Notes: generated from the sequence alone by a model not told the origin. A stretch of 64,000 nt of DNA from Ramlibacter aurantiacus (GCF_016722895.1 NZ_JAEQNA010000013.1:1-64000); one strand, 5' to 3'; positions 45,524 through 55,917 are shown, counted from the first letter of the stretch. Program-made: numbers and translations.

Positions 45524-46186
45524 ATGAAGCGCTGGATCGCCTTGATCGTCGCCGTATTCGCCCTCTCGGGTTGCGGCTACAACGACTTCCAGAGACTGGA
45601 TGAGCAAACGAGGGCGGCCTGGAGCGAGGTGCTCAACCAATACCAGCGACGCGCCGACCTGGTGCCGAACCTGGTGGAGACGGTCAAGGGAGAGGTCAAG
45701 TTCGAACAGGACACCTTGACCCAGGTGATCGAGGCCCGCTCCCGGGCGACGGCCGTGCAGGTCACGCCCGAGACCCTGAACGACCCGCAGGCCTTCCAAC
45801 GCTTCCAGCAGGCGCAGGGCGAGCTGTCGTCCGCGCTGAGCCGGCTGATGGTGGTGGTGGAGCGGTACCCCGAACTGAAGGCGAACCAGGCGTTCCGCGA
45901 CCTGCGCGTACAGCTCGAAGGCACCGAGAACCGCATCACCGTGGCCCGCAACCGCTATATCCAGACGGTGCAGGAGTACAACGTCCTGGCGCGCAGCTTC
46001 CCGACCAACCTCACGGCGATGGTGTTCGACTATGAGCCCAAGCCGAACTTCACGGTCCAGAACGAAGCGCAGATCTCGACGCCCCCGCGAATCGACTTTG
46101 GCGGCGGGCAGGCGCCGGCGTCACCTTCGGCCGCACCGCAAGCCCCAGCCTCGACTGCTCCGGCACCCCAGGCTCCGGCGCGGTAA
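45524..46186 (+). CDS. lemA: LemA family lipoprotein
   Basis: A 220-residue LemA protein with a signal ending ALSGC, so here a probable lipoprotein. The helical core has YNDFQRLDEQTRAAWSEV, YQRRADLVPNLVETVKG and NRYIQTVQEYN, ending FPTNLTA. A Pro/Ala-rich tail follows. LemA proteins are of uncertain function and often stand beside TPM-domain proteins, as here. First gene of a lemA-TPM-TPM operon (7-bp gap, then TGATG overlap). Confidence 0.9.
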   Translation: MKRWIALIVAVFALSGCGYNDFQRLDEQTRAAWSEVLNQYQRRADLVPNLVETVKGEVKFEQDTLTQVIEARSRATAVQVTPETLNDPQAFQRFQQAQGELSSALSRLMVVVERYPELKANQAFRDLRVQLEGTENRITVARNRYIQTVQEYNVLARSFPTNLTAMVFDYEPKPNFTVQNEAQISTPPRIDFGGGQAPASPSAAPQAPASTAPAPQAPAR

Positions 46187-46193
46187 GCCGCCT

Positions 46194-47135
46194 ATGCGTT
46201 TGCCTCGCGCGCTCCCATGGCTGGGCGCCATGTTGCTGCTCGCGGGCGGCCTCCTGCTCGCGCGGGTGGCCGCTGCGCAGGATCTGCAGCCCGTTCCCGA
46301 GCTGAGCGCGCGCGTGGTCGATCTCGCCGGCACCTTGGCCGCCGGCGAGCGGCAGTCGCTGGAGGCGCAGCTGGCCGCGCTGGAACAGCAGACCGGCGCG
46401 CAGGTGGTCGTGCTCCTGGTGCCCAGCACGCAACCCGAGGACATCTTCAGCTATGCCAACCGGGTCGCCAACGCCTGGAAGATCGGGCGCCGCGAGATCG
46501 GCGATGGCGTTCTGGTCGTCGTGGCGACGAGCGACCGCCGCATTCGCATCGAGGTGGCCAAGACCCTGGAAGGAGCCATACCCGACCTGCGAGCCCGGCG
46601 CATCATCGACGAGGCGATCACGCCTCAATTCCGGCGCGGCGACTTCGCCGCGGGGCTGCGTGCCGGGGTCGAGCAGATCGGCGCGGCCATCCGCGGCGAG
46701 GCCTTGCCGCCGCCGCAGGCGCGCAACGTGCCGGCCGCACAAACCGGCTTCGACTGGATGGAGCTGGCGGTGGTCCTGTTCATTGCCATGCCGGTGGCCG
46801 GCGCGCTGCTGCGGCGCATGCTCGGCCGGCCGCTAGGCTCGATGGTGGCCGGCGGCGCAATCGGCGGGTTGGCCTGGGCCCTCACCGCCAGCTTCGTCGT
46901 GGCGGTGCTGGCCGGGCTGGTCGCCCTGTTCATGGCCTTGGTGGGCGGGCTCGGGGGAGGCGGCGGCGGCGGCCTGGGCGGGCCGCCGCGCGGCTATCGA
47001 CGGGGTGGCCACTGGGGCGCGCCGCACGCCGGAGGCTGGGGCGCCGGTCGCGGGGGCGGAGGGGGTGGCTTCGGCGGCTTCGGCTCCGGCGGCGGTGGTG
47101 ACTTTGGCGGCGGCGGCGCCTCGGGGAGTTGGTGA
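46194..47135 (+). CDS. TPM-domain membrane protein with glycine-rich tail (YgcG-like)
   Basis: A 313-residue protein with a signal peptide (about 1-28), a periplasmic TPM domain (about 35-160; ARVVDLAGTLAAGERQ, GDGVLVVVATSDRRIRIEV), two hydrophobic segments (about 185-250) and a tail of about 60 residues that is mostly Gly with Arg and Trp. TPM domains have been linked to phosphatase activity and photosystem repair in plants, but in bacteria the role is open. Overlaps the next gene by one base. Confidence 0.85.
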   Translation: MRLPRALPWLGAMLLLAGGLLLARVAAAQDLQPVPELSARVVDLAGTLAAGERQSLEAQLAALEQQTGAQVVVLLVPSTQPEDIFSYANRVANAWKIGRREIGDGVLVVVATSDRRIRIEVAKTLEGAIPDLRARRIIDEAITPQFRRGDFAAGLRAGVEQIGAAIRGEALPPPQARNVPAAQTGFDWMELAVVLFIAMPVAGALLRRMLGRPLGSMVAGGAIGGLAWALTASFVVAVLAGLVALFMALVGGLGGGGGGGLGGPPRGYRRGGHWGAPHAGGWGAGRGGGGGGFGGFGSGGGGDFGGGGASGSW

Positions 47136-47653
47136 TGAGCCTGTGGCAGAAGCTATGGCGCTTGCTGCGCCACCGGTGGCTGGACGATGCCAGCCTGCGG
47201 CGGGCCTTTCCAGCCGAGGTCCTGGACCGGCTGGAGTCGCGCGTCCGGGCGAGCGAGCGCCGCCACCGCGGGGAGATCCGGCTCTACGTGGAGGCGGGGC
47301 TCCCCAACAGCTACATCTGGCGCGGCGCCACGCCGCGCGAACGCGCCCTCTCGATGTTCGGCAAGCTGCGCGTGTGGGACACCGAGGAGAACAACGGTGT
47401 GCTGATCTACCTGCTGCTGGCCGAACACGCGATCGAGATCGTCGCCGACCGCGGCGTGGCACGCGAGGTCGCCGAAGGGCGCTGGCACGAGGTGGTCGGG
47501 CACATGCGCGATGCCTTCCGGGCGAGGCGCTTCGAGGATGGCCTGACGCTGGCGCTGGAGGAAGTCTCGGCGCTCTTGGTCGAGCACTTCCCCGCCTCCC
47601 CGGGTGCGGGGCGCACCAACGAGCTGCCTGACGCGCCCGTGCTGGGCACCTGA
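47135..47653 (+). CDS. TPM-domain cytoplasmic protein
   Basis: A 172-residue protein with a TPM domain (about 35-150; EIRLYVEAGLP, EENNGVLIYLLLAEHAIEIVADRG) and no signal peptide. It is the third gene of the lemA-TPM-TPM set, with ATG overlapping the upstream stop as TGATG. An in-frame TTG two codons earlier is possible. The gene ends 15 bp before the terminator of the convergent atp operon. Confidence 0.82.
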   Translation: MSLWQKLWRLLRHRWLDDASLRRAFPAEVLDRLESRVRASERRHRGEIRLYVEAGLPNSYIWRGATPRERALSMFGKLRVWDTEENNGVLIYLLLAEHAIEIVADRGVAREVAEGRWHEVVGHMRDAFRARRFEDGLTLALEEVSALLVEHFPASPGAGRTNELPDAPVLGT

Positions 47654-47667
47654 TCGGGAGCTGGCGT

Positions 47668-47695
47668 AAAAAAGCCCCGATCTTTCGACCGGGGC
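47668..47695 (-). terminator. intrinsic terminator of the atp operon
   Basis: On the minus strand GCCCCGGTC and GATCGGGGC pair over nine positions with one G-U, closed by a GAAA tetraloop, and TTTTTT follows. It lies 44 bp after the atpC stop. The plus strand has no T run, so it does not serve the TPM operon. Confidence 0.9.
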
Positions 47696-47738
47696 CCAGG
47701 GCGCGGGTTTTTAGCGCGTTCTTGTTGCTCGGGTGCCG

Positions 47739-48167
47739 TTACCGCTTTTGGCGGTACTTGCGCAAGGCGGCAATCTGGGCGGCCATGATGGCGAGTTCCG
47801 ACTGGGCCTTGGCCAGGTCGATGTCGCTCTTGGCGTTCTTGAGGGCTTCTTCGGCGGCGTGGCGGGCCTCGTTGGCCTTTTCTTCGTCGAGGTCCTTGCC
47901 GCGGATGGCCGTGTCGGAGAGCACGGTCACCATGTTCGGCTGCACCTCCAGCACACCGCCGGCGACGAAGACGAACTCTTCGGTCCCATCGGCTTTCTCG
48001 ATGCGAACCGAGCCGGGTCGGATCCGCGTGATCAACGGCGTGTGGCGGGGATAGATGCCCAGCTCGCCGGCTTCGCCGGGCAGCGCCACGAAGCGGGCGT
48101 CGCCGGAGAAGATGGACTCCTCGGCGCTGACCACTTCGACGCGGATGGTGTGCGTCGTGTCGACCAT
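47739..48167 (-). CDS. atpC: F1 ATP synthase subunit epsilon
   Basis: A 142-residue epsilon subunit of the rotor stalk, which also restrains ATP hydrolysis. N-terminal beta-sandwich (VEVVSAEESIFSGDA, LPGEAGELGIYPRHTPL) and C-terminal helical hairpin (RHAAEEALKNAKSDIDLAKAQ split over two helices) are intact. ATG 48167 is two bases after the atpD stop. Last gene of the operon. Confidence 0.95.
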   Translation of the reverse strand: MVDTTHTIRVEVVSAEESIFSGDARFVALPGEAGELGIYPRHTPLITRIRPGSVRIEKADGTEEFVFVAGGVLEVQPNMVTVLSDTAIRGKDLDEEKANEARHAAEEALKNAKSDIDLAKAQSELAIMAAQIAALRKYRQKR

Positions 48168-48169
48168 GT

Positions 48170-49579
48170 TCAGCCCGCCAGCTTCTTGGCCTTCTCGAAG
48201 GCCTCGTCGATGGTGCCGACCATGTAGAACGCCTGCTCGGGCAGGTGGTCGCACTCGCCGGCCGTGATCATCTTGAAGCCACGGATGGTTTCGGACAGGG
48301 GCACGTACTTGCCGGGGGAACCGGTGAACACCTCGGCCACGTGGAACGGCTGCGAGAGGAAACGCTGGATCTTGCGGGCGCGGGCCACGGCCAGCTTGTC
48401 CTCGGGGGCGAGTTCGTCCATGCCCAGGATGGCGATGATGTCGCGCAGTTCCTTGTAGCGCTGCAGCGTGCCCTGCACCGCACGGGCGACGCCGTAGTGC
48501 TCCTCGCCCACCACCAGCGGATCGAGCTGGCGGCTGGTGGAGTCGAGCGGGTCCACGGCCGGGTAGATGCCCAGGGCCGCGATGTCACGCGAAAGCACCA
48601 CGGTGGAGTCGAGGTGGGCGAAGGTCGTGGCGGGCGACGGGTCGGTCAGGTCGTCCGCCGGCACGTACACGGCCTGGATGGAGGTGATGGAGCCCACCTT
48701 GGTGGAGGTGATGCGCTCCTGCAGCCGCCCCATTTCCTCGGCCAGCGTCGGCTGGTAACCCACGGCGGAAGGCATCCGGCCCAGCAGCGCGGACACCTCG
48801 GTGCCGGCCAGCGTGTAGCGGTAGATGTTGTCGACGAAGAACAGCACGTCGCGACCTTCGTCGCGGAACGATTCGGCGATGGTCAGGCCGGTGAGGGCCA
48901 CGCGCAGGCGGTTGCCCGGGGGCTCGTTCATCTGGCCGTAGACCATGGCCACCTTCGATTCGGCCAGGTTGTCCAGCTTCACGACGCCCGAGTCGGCCAT
49001 CTCGTGATAGAAGTCGTTGCCCTCGCGGGTGCGCTCGCCCACGCCGGCGAACACCGACAGGCCCGAGTGCGCCTTGGCGATGTTGTTGATCAACTCCATC
49101 ATGTTCACGGTCTTGCCGACGCCGGCACCACCGAACAGTCCCACCTTGCCGCCCTTGGCGAACGGGCACACCAGGTCAATCACCTTGATGCCGGTCTCCA
49201 GCAGCTCCTGCGAGGGCGACAGCTCCTCGTAGCTCGGTGCCTTGCGGTGGATGGAGGCGCTCAGGGACGCGTCGACCGGGCCCCGTTCGTCGATGGGGTT
49301 GCCCAGCACGTCCATGATGCGGCCCAGGGTGGCCTTGCCCACCGGCACCGTGATCGGACGCTCGGTGTTGTAGACCATGCTCCCGCGGCGCAGGCCGTCC
49401 GACGAGCCCAGTGCGATGGTACGCACGACGCCGTCGCCCAGCTGCTGCTGCACTTCCAGCGTCAGCGCCGAGCCTTCCATCTTCAAGGCATCGTAGACCT
49501 TGGGCATGCGGTCCCGCGGGAACTCAACGTCCACCACGGCGCCGATGCATTGAACGATTTTTCCTTCGATCTGAGCCAT
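48170..49579 (-). CDS. atpD: F1 ATP synthase subunit beta
   Basis: A 469-residue catalytic subunit. P-loop GGAGVGKT, catalytic Glu in GERTREGND, the DELSEED-like region as DELAPEDKLAV, and SAVGYQPTLAEEMG are present. ATG 49579 gives the usual start MAQIEGKIVQ. No missing residues. Confidence 0.97.
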   Translation of the reverse strand: MAQIEGKIVQCIGAVVDVEFPRDRMPKVYDALKMEGSALTLEVQQQLGDGVVRTIALGSSDGLRRGSMVYNTERPITVPVGKATLGRIMDVLGNPIDERGPVDASLSASIHRKAPSYEELSPSQELLETGIKVIDLVCPFAKGGKVGLFGGAGVGKTVNMMELINNIAKAHSGLSVFAGVGERTREGNDFYHEMADSGVVKLDNLAESKVAMVYGQMNEPPGNRLRVALTGLTIAESFRDEGRDVLFFVDNIYRYTLAGTEVSALLGRMPSAVGYQPTLAEEMGRLQERITSTKVGSITSIQAVYVPADDLTDPSPATTFAHLDSTVVLSRDIAALGIYPAVDPLDSTSRQLDPLVVGEEHYGVARAVQGTLQRYKELRDIIAILGMDELAPEDKLAVARARKIQRFLSQPFHVAEVFTGSPGKYVPLSETIRGFKMITAGECDHLPEQAFYMVGTIDEAFEKAKKLAG

Positions 49580-49595
49580 TGTTCGCTCCAAATAT

Positions 49596-50462
49596 TTAAA
49601 CAGCCGCGGCGCCCGCGACGATCTCCGAAAGCTCTTTCGTGATCGCCGCCTGGCGCGTCTTGTTGTAGACCAGCTTGAGCTCGGCGATGACGTTGCCGGC
49701 GTTGTCCGTGGCCGCCTTCATGGCAACCATGCGGGCCGATTGCTCGGAGGCCATGTTTTCGGCCACGGCCTGGTAGATCAGCGCCTCGACGTACCGCAGC
49801 AGAAGCTCGTCGATCACGGTCTTGGCGTCGGGCTCGTAGATGTAGTCCCAGGCGTGCTGGCCTTCATCGGCCTGCATGCGATCGGACGTGAGCGGCAGCA
49901 GCTGCTCGACCACCGGCTCTTGCTTCATCGTGTTGATGAACTTGGTGTAGCAGAGATAGACCGCGTTGAGCTTGCCCTCGGCATACTGGTCCAGCAGCAC
50001 CTTGACGGGGCCGATCAACTTGTCGAGGTGCGGCGTGTCACCGAGCTGCGTCACATGCGAGACCACCTTGGCGCCGATCCGGTTCAGGAAGCCCAGGCCC
50101 TTGTTGCCGATCGCCACGGCCTGCGTGTCCACGCCGGCGCCCTGCAAATCACGCAGCTTGCTCGTCACCGCCCGCAGCACGTTGGTATTCATGCCACCAC
50201 AAAGACCCTTGTCAGTGGTGACCACGATGAACCCCGCCGCCTTCACGTCATGGGTCTGCATGAAGGCGTGCGTGTACTCCGGATTGGCCTTGCCCAGGTT
50301 CACCGCGATGTTGCGCACCTTGTCGCTGTAAGGCCGGGCCGAACGCATGCGGTCCTGGGCCTTGCGCATCTTCGAGGCGGCGACCATTTCCATGGCCTTG
50401 GTGATCTTCTTGGTGTTCTCCACCGATTTGATCTTGCCCCGAATCTCTTTTCCTGCAGCCAT
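49596..50462 (-). CDS. atpG: F1 ATP synthase subunit gamma
   Basis: A 288-residue central shaft subunit: N-terminal helix GKEIRGKIKSVENTKKITKA, VVTTDKGLCGGMN, and the C-terminal helix region MVAMKAATDNAGNVI and NKTRQAAITKELSEIV. Normal length and spacing (16 bp before atpD). Confidence 0.97.
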   Translation of the reverse strand: MAAGKEIRGKIKSVENTKKITKAMEMVAASKMRKAQDRMRSARPYSDKVRNIAVNLGKANPEYTHAFMQTHDVKAAGFIVVTTDKGLCGGMNTNVLRAVTSKLRDLQGAGVDTQAVAIGNKGLGFLNRIGAKVVSHVTQLGDTPHLDKLIGPVKVLLDQYAEGKLNAVYLCYTKFINTMKQEPVVEQLLPLTSDRMQADEGQHAWDYIYEPDAKTVIDELLLRYVEALIYQAVAENMASEQSARMVAMKAATDNAGNVIAELKLVYNKTRQAAITKELSEIVAGAAAV

Positions 50463-50480
50463 ATCGTTTGTCCTCGCGGC

Positions 50481-52034
<1,554 letters not shown>

Positions 52035-52078
52035 GACTCGTTCCTTTGGTATGGGGTTGCGGGCGGGCGCGACGTGCC

Positions 52079-52609
52079 TCAGGCCGTCAGCGCGGCCTTC
52101 ATCTGTTCGAGGCGCGCCTTGACGGAGGTGTCCAGCACCTCATCGCCAACGACCACGCGGATACCGCCAATCAGGCTGGAATCCTCGTGCACCGTGAGAT
52201 TGAGCTTGCGGCCGAAGCGCTTTTCAAGCACGGCCGCCACTTCGGACAACGCGCCTGCGGCGATCGGGAATGCGCTGTAAACGGCCGCATCAGAGGCACC
52301 GGCCTGCGCGTTCTTCAGGGCGCGGAACTGCGCCGAGATTTCTGGCAGCGCCTCCAGCCGACCGTTCTCGATGACGGTGCGCAGGAAGTTCTGGGCCACC
52401 GGCGGCAGATCGACCTTGACCACGCCCGTGACGACCTCGAACACCTGCCGGTCGGTCACCTTGGGGTTGCCGGCGAAATCCAGCAACTGCGGGTTGCCGG
52501 CCACCGTGGCGAGCGCATCCAGCCACGAGGCCGTTCCGTTCAGATCGGCCTTGGAAGACTGGTACAGCGCTTCGGCATAAGGCCGGGCGATGGTGGCAAG
52601 TTCAGCCAT
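52079..52609 (-). CDS. atpH: F1 ATP synthase subunit delta
   Basis: A 176-residue peripheral-stalk subunit: ARPYAEALYQSSK at the N-terminus and DSSLIGGIRVVVGDEVLDTSV near the C-terminus (in two parts). Separated from atpA by 44 bp, the longest gap in the F1 part of the operon. Confidence 0.95.
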   Translation of the reverse strand: MAELATIARPYAEALYQSSKADLNGTASWLDALATVAGNPQLLDFAGNPKVTDRQVFEVVTGVVKVDLPPVAQNFLRTVIENGRLEALPEISAQFRALKNAQAGASDAAVYSAFPIAAGALSEVAAVLEKRFGRKLNLTVHEDSSLIGGIRVVVGDEVLDTSVKARLEQMKAALTA

Positions 52610-52623
52610 GAGGCTCCTCCCGG

Positions 52624-53094
52624 TTAAAGCTCGCTCTTGAGGCGGTCCAGCAGGTCCGCATGGACGCTGGCATTGACCTCGCGGCGCAGGATCTGCTCGG
52701 CTCCCTTGACGGCCAGCGCTGCCACTTGCGCGCGCAAGACTTCACGGGCGCGCACAGCCTGCTGCTCGGCGTCGGCCTGAGCCGCCGCGATGATGCGGTT
52801 GCCTTCCTCGGTAGCGCGGGCTTTGGCTTCGTCGACGATGGCCTGGGCACGGCGCTCGGCGTCGGCGCGCATGCTCGCGGCCTCGTTGCGCACGCGGGCC
52901 AGTTCTTCCTCGACCCGGCGGTCGGCAGCCGCGAGGTCGGCCTTGGCCTTGTCAGCGGCGGCCAGACCCTCGGCGATCTTGCGGGCGCGCTCGTCCAGCG
53001 CCGTGGTGATCGGCGGCCAAATGAAGCGCATCGTGAACCAGACAAGGATCGCAAAGACGATCGCTTGCAGGATCAGGGTCGCGTTGATGTTCAC
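52624..53094 (-). CDS. atpF: Fo ATP synthase subunit b
   Basis: A 156-residue stator subunit with one N-terminal membrane helix (about 7-26, ILQAIVFAILVWFTMRF) and a long charged Ala/Glu/Arg-rich helix that dimerises and reaches F1. Single classical b, not the b/b' pair of photosynthetic bacteria. Confidence 0.95.
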   Translation of the reverse strand: MNINATLILQAIVFAILVWFTMRFIWPPITTALDERARKIAEGLAAADKAKADLAAADRRVEEELARVRNEAASMRADAERRAQAIVDEAKARATEEGNRIIAAAQADAEQQAVRAREVLRAQVAALAVKGAEQILRREVNASVHADLLDRLKSEL

Positions 53095-53131
53095 GGAACG
53101 GTCCTTTCCGTCGTGACCGGGCTAGCGCCGA

Positions 53132-53380
53132 TCAGGCCAGAACGAAGGGGTTGGCGAAAGCGAACAGCAGGGCGATGGCCACGCCGATCAGGAAGGCCGC
53201 GTCGATCAGACCGGCCAGAATGAACATCTTGGTCTGCAACTCGTTCATCAGCTCGGGCTGGCGAGCAGACGACTCGAGGTACTTGCCGCCCATCAGCGCG
53301 ATGCCGATGGAGGCGCCGATGGCGCCCAGGCCGACGATGATGCCGCAAGCCAGCGCGACGAGACCGAGGATGTTTTCCAT
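53132..53380 (-). CDS. atpE: Fo ATP synthase subunit c
   Basis: An 82-residue hairpin of two membrane helices that forms the rotor ring. The ion-binding carboxylate is Asp60 (LAGLIDAAFLIG); the polar loop is ARQPE. An Asp without the Gln/Glu-Ser sodium ligands indicates proton coupling. The Gly-rich first helix (GLGAIGASIGIALMGG) is typical. Confidence 0.96.
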   Translation of the reverse strand: MENILGLVALACGIIVGLGAIGASIGIALMGGKYLESSARQPELMNELQTKMFILAGLIDAAFLIGVAIALLFAFANPFVLA

Positions 53381-53427
53381 GATTGCTCCTGTAGAAAAGT
53401 GGAAAGGGAAGGGAAAAGGAAACGGGA

Positions 53428-54294
53428 TCAGTGCGCGTCGTGGGCTTGGCCCACGTAGATGAGCGTGAGCATCATGAAGATGAACGCCTGCAGCGTGATG
53501 ATCAAGATGTGGAACAGGGTCCAGACGGTGCCGGCGATCACATGCCCGATGGCCAGGCCGAAGCCGGTGGCCGACAGGGTGAACGCACCGCCCATGAGCG
53601 CGATGAGCATGAACACCAGTTCGCCAGCGAACATGTTGCCGAACAGTCGCATGCCGTGCGAGACCGTCTTCGCGACGAACTCGATGACCTGCATGAGGAA
53701 GTTGAACGGCCACAGGAGCGGATGGGCACCGAACGGAGCCGTGAACAGCTCATGACCCCAGCCGCCCAGGCCCTTGATCTTGATGTTGTAGAAGAAGCAC
53801 ACCAACAGCACGCTGACCGACAGGCCCAAGGTGGTGGACAGGTCGGCCGTGGCGACCACGCGCATGTAATCCTTGAAGCCCAGCGCGGGGCCCGCTGCAT
53901 GCCAGAACTGCGGGATGAGGTCCACGGGCAGCATGTCCATGAAGTTCATCAGGAAGATCCAGACGAACACGGTGAGCGCCAGGGGCGACACGAGCTTGCG
54001 GCTCTTCTCGTTGTGAATGACACCCTTGGCCTGCGTCTCGACCATCTCCGCCAGGATCTCGACCGCCGCCTGGAACCGCCCGGGCACGCCGGAGGTGGCA
54101 CGGCGGGCACCGGCCCACAACAGCAGGCAACCCAGCACACCCAGCACGACGGAATAGAACACCGAGTCGAGGTTGAACACACCGAAATCAATGATCGAGG
54201 TCTGCTGGACGCTCTCGAAATTGAAGTTCTTCTGCAGGTGCTGCAGGTGGTGCTGGATGTACTCGCCTGCGGTCGGTCCGTTTTCGGCAGCCAT
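53428..54294 (-). CDS. atpB: Fo ATP synthase subunit a
   Basis: A 288-residue membrane subunit forming the proton half-channels. The essential Arg is in the fourth helix region (HGMRLFGNMFAGELV), and the last helix ends FIFMMLTLIYVGQAHDAH. The long N-terminal part (HHLQHLQKNFNFE) is as in other betaproteobacteria. 47 bp before atpE. Confidence 0.96.
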   Translation of the reverse strand: MAAENGPTAGEYIQHHLQHLQKNFNFESVQQTSIIDFGVFNLDSVFYSVVLGVLGCLLLWAGARRATSGVPGRFQAAVEILAEMVETQAKGVIHNEKSRKLVSPLALTVFVWIFLMNFMDMLPVDLIPQFWHAAGPALGFKDYMRVVATADLSTTLGLSVSVLLVCFFYNIKIKGLGGWGHELFTAPFGAHPLLWPFNFLMQVIEFVAKTVSHGMRLFGNMFAGELVFMLIALMGGAFTLSATGFGLAIGHVIAGTVWTLFHILIITLQAFIFMMLTLIYVGQAHDAH

Positions 54295-54301
54295 GAGTCT
54301 T

Positions 54302-54778
54302 TTAGTTCCCAGTTCGTCGTCGCGGACGGCGCACCTTGACGAGCGCCACCCAATACATCTTGGTTGCCAGGACCACCCCAGCCAGCAAAGCCAGCCAGTG
54401 AACTCCAGGCAGCAGTTTCGGCGCGGCCGCCAGCAGGGCGACCGTCAATCCGAGCTTGATCAACTCCCACGCCAGGACCCCGGCACCGCCGACGCGGCGA
54501 AGTGCCCGCGCATACAGCCCCGCCGGCAGCGCGACCGCCCATGCACCGTACAGCGCCGACCAGCCGACCACCCTGTCCCCGGTCACGACCCAGGCGACGA
54601 GCGCCAGTGCCATGCCCAACCCCAGCTGAGCCCCCACGATCCACCAAGGGGACACCTGCGGGCTTTGCTCACGCAACCGACGCGCCTGTTCCGCAATGAG
54701 CGGCACGAAGGGCGGGTCATCGGCAGAACCCTCGACATCTTCGATCGGGTTCTCTGAAGGCGCGGGCGAACGAGTCAT
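54302..54778 (-). CDS. atpI: ATP synthase accessory protein I
   Basis: A 158-residue membrane protein with four hydrophobic segments (about 45-150) and an acidic cytoplasmic N-terminus. AtpI helps assemble the c-ring and is the variable first gene of atp operons. It starts about 42 nt after the predicted start of transcription and ends 7 bp before atpB. Confidence 0.85.
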   Translation of the reverse strand: MTRSPAPSENPIEDVEGSADDPPFVPLIAEQARRLREQSPQVSPWWIVGAQLGLGMALALVAWVVTGDRVVGWSALYGAWAVALPAGLYARALRRVGGAGVLAWELIKLGLTVALLAAAPKLLPGVHWLALLAGVVLATKMYWVALVKVRRPRRRTGN

Positions 54779-54826
54779 GAGTGATGCGCGTCCACGCCTT
54801 GGGGCCTGAATTTCACAAAGCCTCTG

Positions 54827-54855
54827 ATTATAGGGAGAAACGAGTGTCGTTCCGA
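54827..54855 (-). promoter_or_regulatory. promoter of the atp operon
   Basis: On the minus strand a perfect TATAAT (54827-54832) stands in front of CAGAGGCTTTGTGAA. The -35 box is weak (TCGGAA, 54850-54855, spacer 17). The element after the -10 box is shared with the left-edge triple promoter. Confidence 0.65.
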
Positions 54856-54905
54856 CAGCCTCAGCGGGTCATGCGCCGGCATGAGCGCTCGACGCGGCCG
54901 CCGGT

Positions 54906-54911
54906 CAAAAT
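54906..54911 (+). promoter_or_regulatory. -10-like box in front of the DUF2062 gene
   Basis: CAAAAT ends nine bases before ATG 54921; the interval CGGGGAACG could also act as a weak ribosome binding site. Confidence 0.3.
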
Positions 54912-54920
54912 CGGGGAACG

Positions 54921-55505
54921 ATGACTCGCCACGGAAACCGCACCTCGCATCGCGCCGCCGACCGGACCTTGTGGCGTCGCATGCGGCATTCACTGGGCCA
55001 GCGCATGCCCGAACGTGATGCGCTGGCCCGCAACCCGATGCTGCGCCCGATCGCACGACACCTGCTGGCGCCGCGCCTATGGCACATGCAGCACGAATCG
55101 GTCGCCCGCGGCGTGGCCATCGGCCTGTTCTGGGCTTTCGTGATGCCGCTCGGCCAGATCCCGCTGGCCGTGGCGCATTGCATCTGGTGGCGGGCGAACA
55201 TTCCGCTATCGGTGGTGTCGACCTTGGTCACCAATCCGCTGACGCTGGGTTTCTGGCTCTGGGCCGCCTACCAGGTCGGCATCCGCTTCGTGGATGCTCC
55301 GCCATTGGTGATGCCGCGACAGGGCACCAGCCTGCTCGAATGGTTCAGTGCGGTGGGCACCCCGGTGGTCCTTGGCATGGCTGTGTTCGCCATCGGAGGT
55401 TCGCTGGCGTCTTATGCGCTGATCAAGCTCGCCTGGCGCATCAAGGTGCTGCTGCACCTGCGCCACCGGCGCCGGCGCCAGTCTGGCCGGCCTGGCTCGG
55501 CCTGA
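54921..55505 (+). CDS. DUF2062 membrane protein
   Basis: A 194-residue protein with three hydrophobic segments and the DUF2062 pattern: ARGVAIGLFWAFVMPLGQIPLA, NIPLSVVSTLVTNPLT (motif NPLT) and a final segment about 150-175 followed by a basic tail. Function is unknown; the family occurs with lipid or polysaccharide genes, which are not adjacent here. Divergent from the atp operon. Confidence 0.85.
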   Translation: MTRHGNRTSHRAADRTLWRRMRHSLGQRMPERDALARNPMLRPIARHLLAPRLWHMQHESVARGVAIGLFWAFVMPLGQIPLAVAHCIWWRANIPLSVVSTLVTNPLTLGFWLWAAYQVGIRFVDAPPLVMPRQGTSLLEWFSAVGTPVVLGMAVFAIGGSLASYALIKLAWRIKVLLHLRHRRRRQSGRPGSA

Positions 55506-55601
55506 CCCAGCTCGACGAAGGCCCGGTTGGAACCCGCCGATTCGGCCACATCTCCCACGATCTGCGCCGGCGTCGTGCCGGCCGACAACCGGTCCATCCC
55601 C

Positions 55602-55895
55602 ATGAAACCTGTTTCCCTTTCCTCGCTCGATTCGGGTACCGAGTCGCTCATCAAGTACCCCTGCCCATTTCCGATCAAGGTCATGGGCGCCAAGGTCGAC
55701 GGCTTCGTCGAGGCCATCACCGCCGTGGCGACGCACTTCGACCCGACCTTCGACGCCACATCCGTGGAGTTGCGCGACAGCAAGGCTGGCAACTACATCG
55801 GCATCACGGTGACGGTCACCGCCACCAGCCGCGAACAATTGGACGAGCTGTATCGCACGCTCTCCAGCCACCCCATGGTGAAGGTGGTGCTCTGA
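55602..55895 (+). CDS. ybeD: DUF493 (YbeD) family protein
   Basis: A 97-residue ferredoxin-like-fold protein: LIKYPCPFPIKVMGAK, a central helix, and YIGITVTVTATSREQLDELYR. YbeD is of unknown function and in many proteobacteria precedes lipB, as here (22-bp gap), which suggests a link to lipoate metabolism. ATG 55602 matches the family start. Confidence 0.88.
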   Translation: MKPVSLSSLDSGTESLIKYPCPFPIKVMGAKVDGFVEAITAVATHFDPTFDATSVELRDSKAGNYIGITVTVTATSREQLDELYRTLSSHPMVKVVL

Positions 55896-55917
55896 TGGGC
55901 AACGGCGCGGGTGTCGC

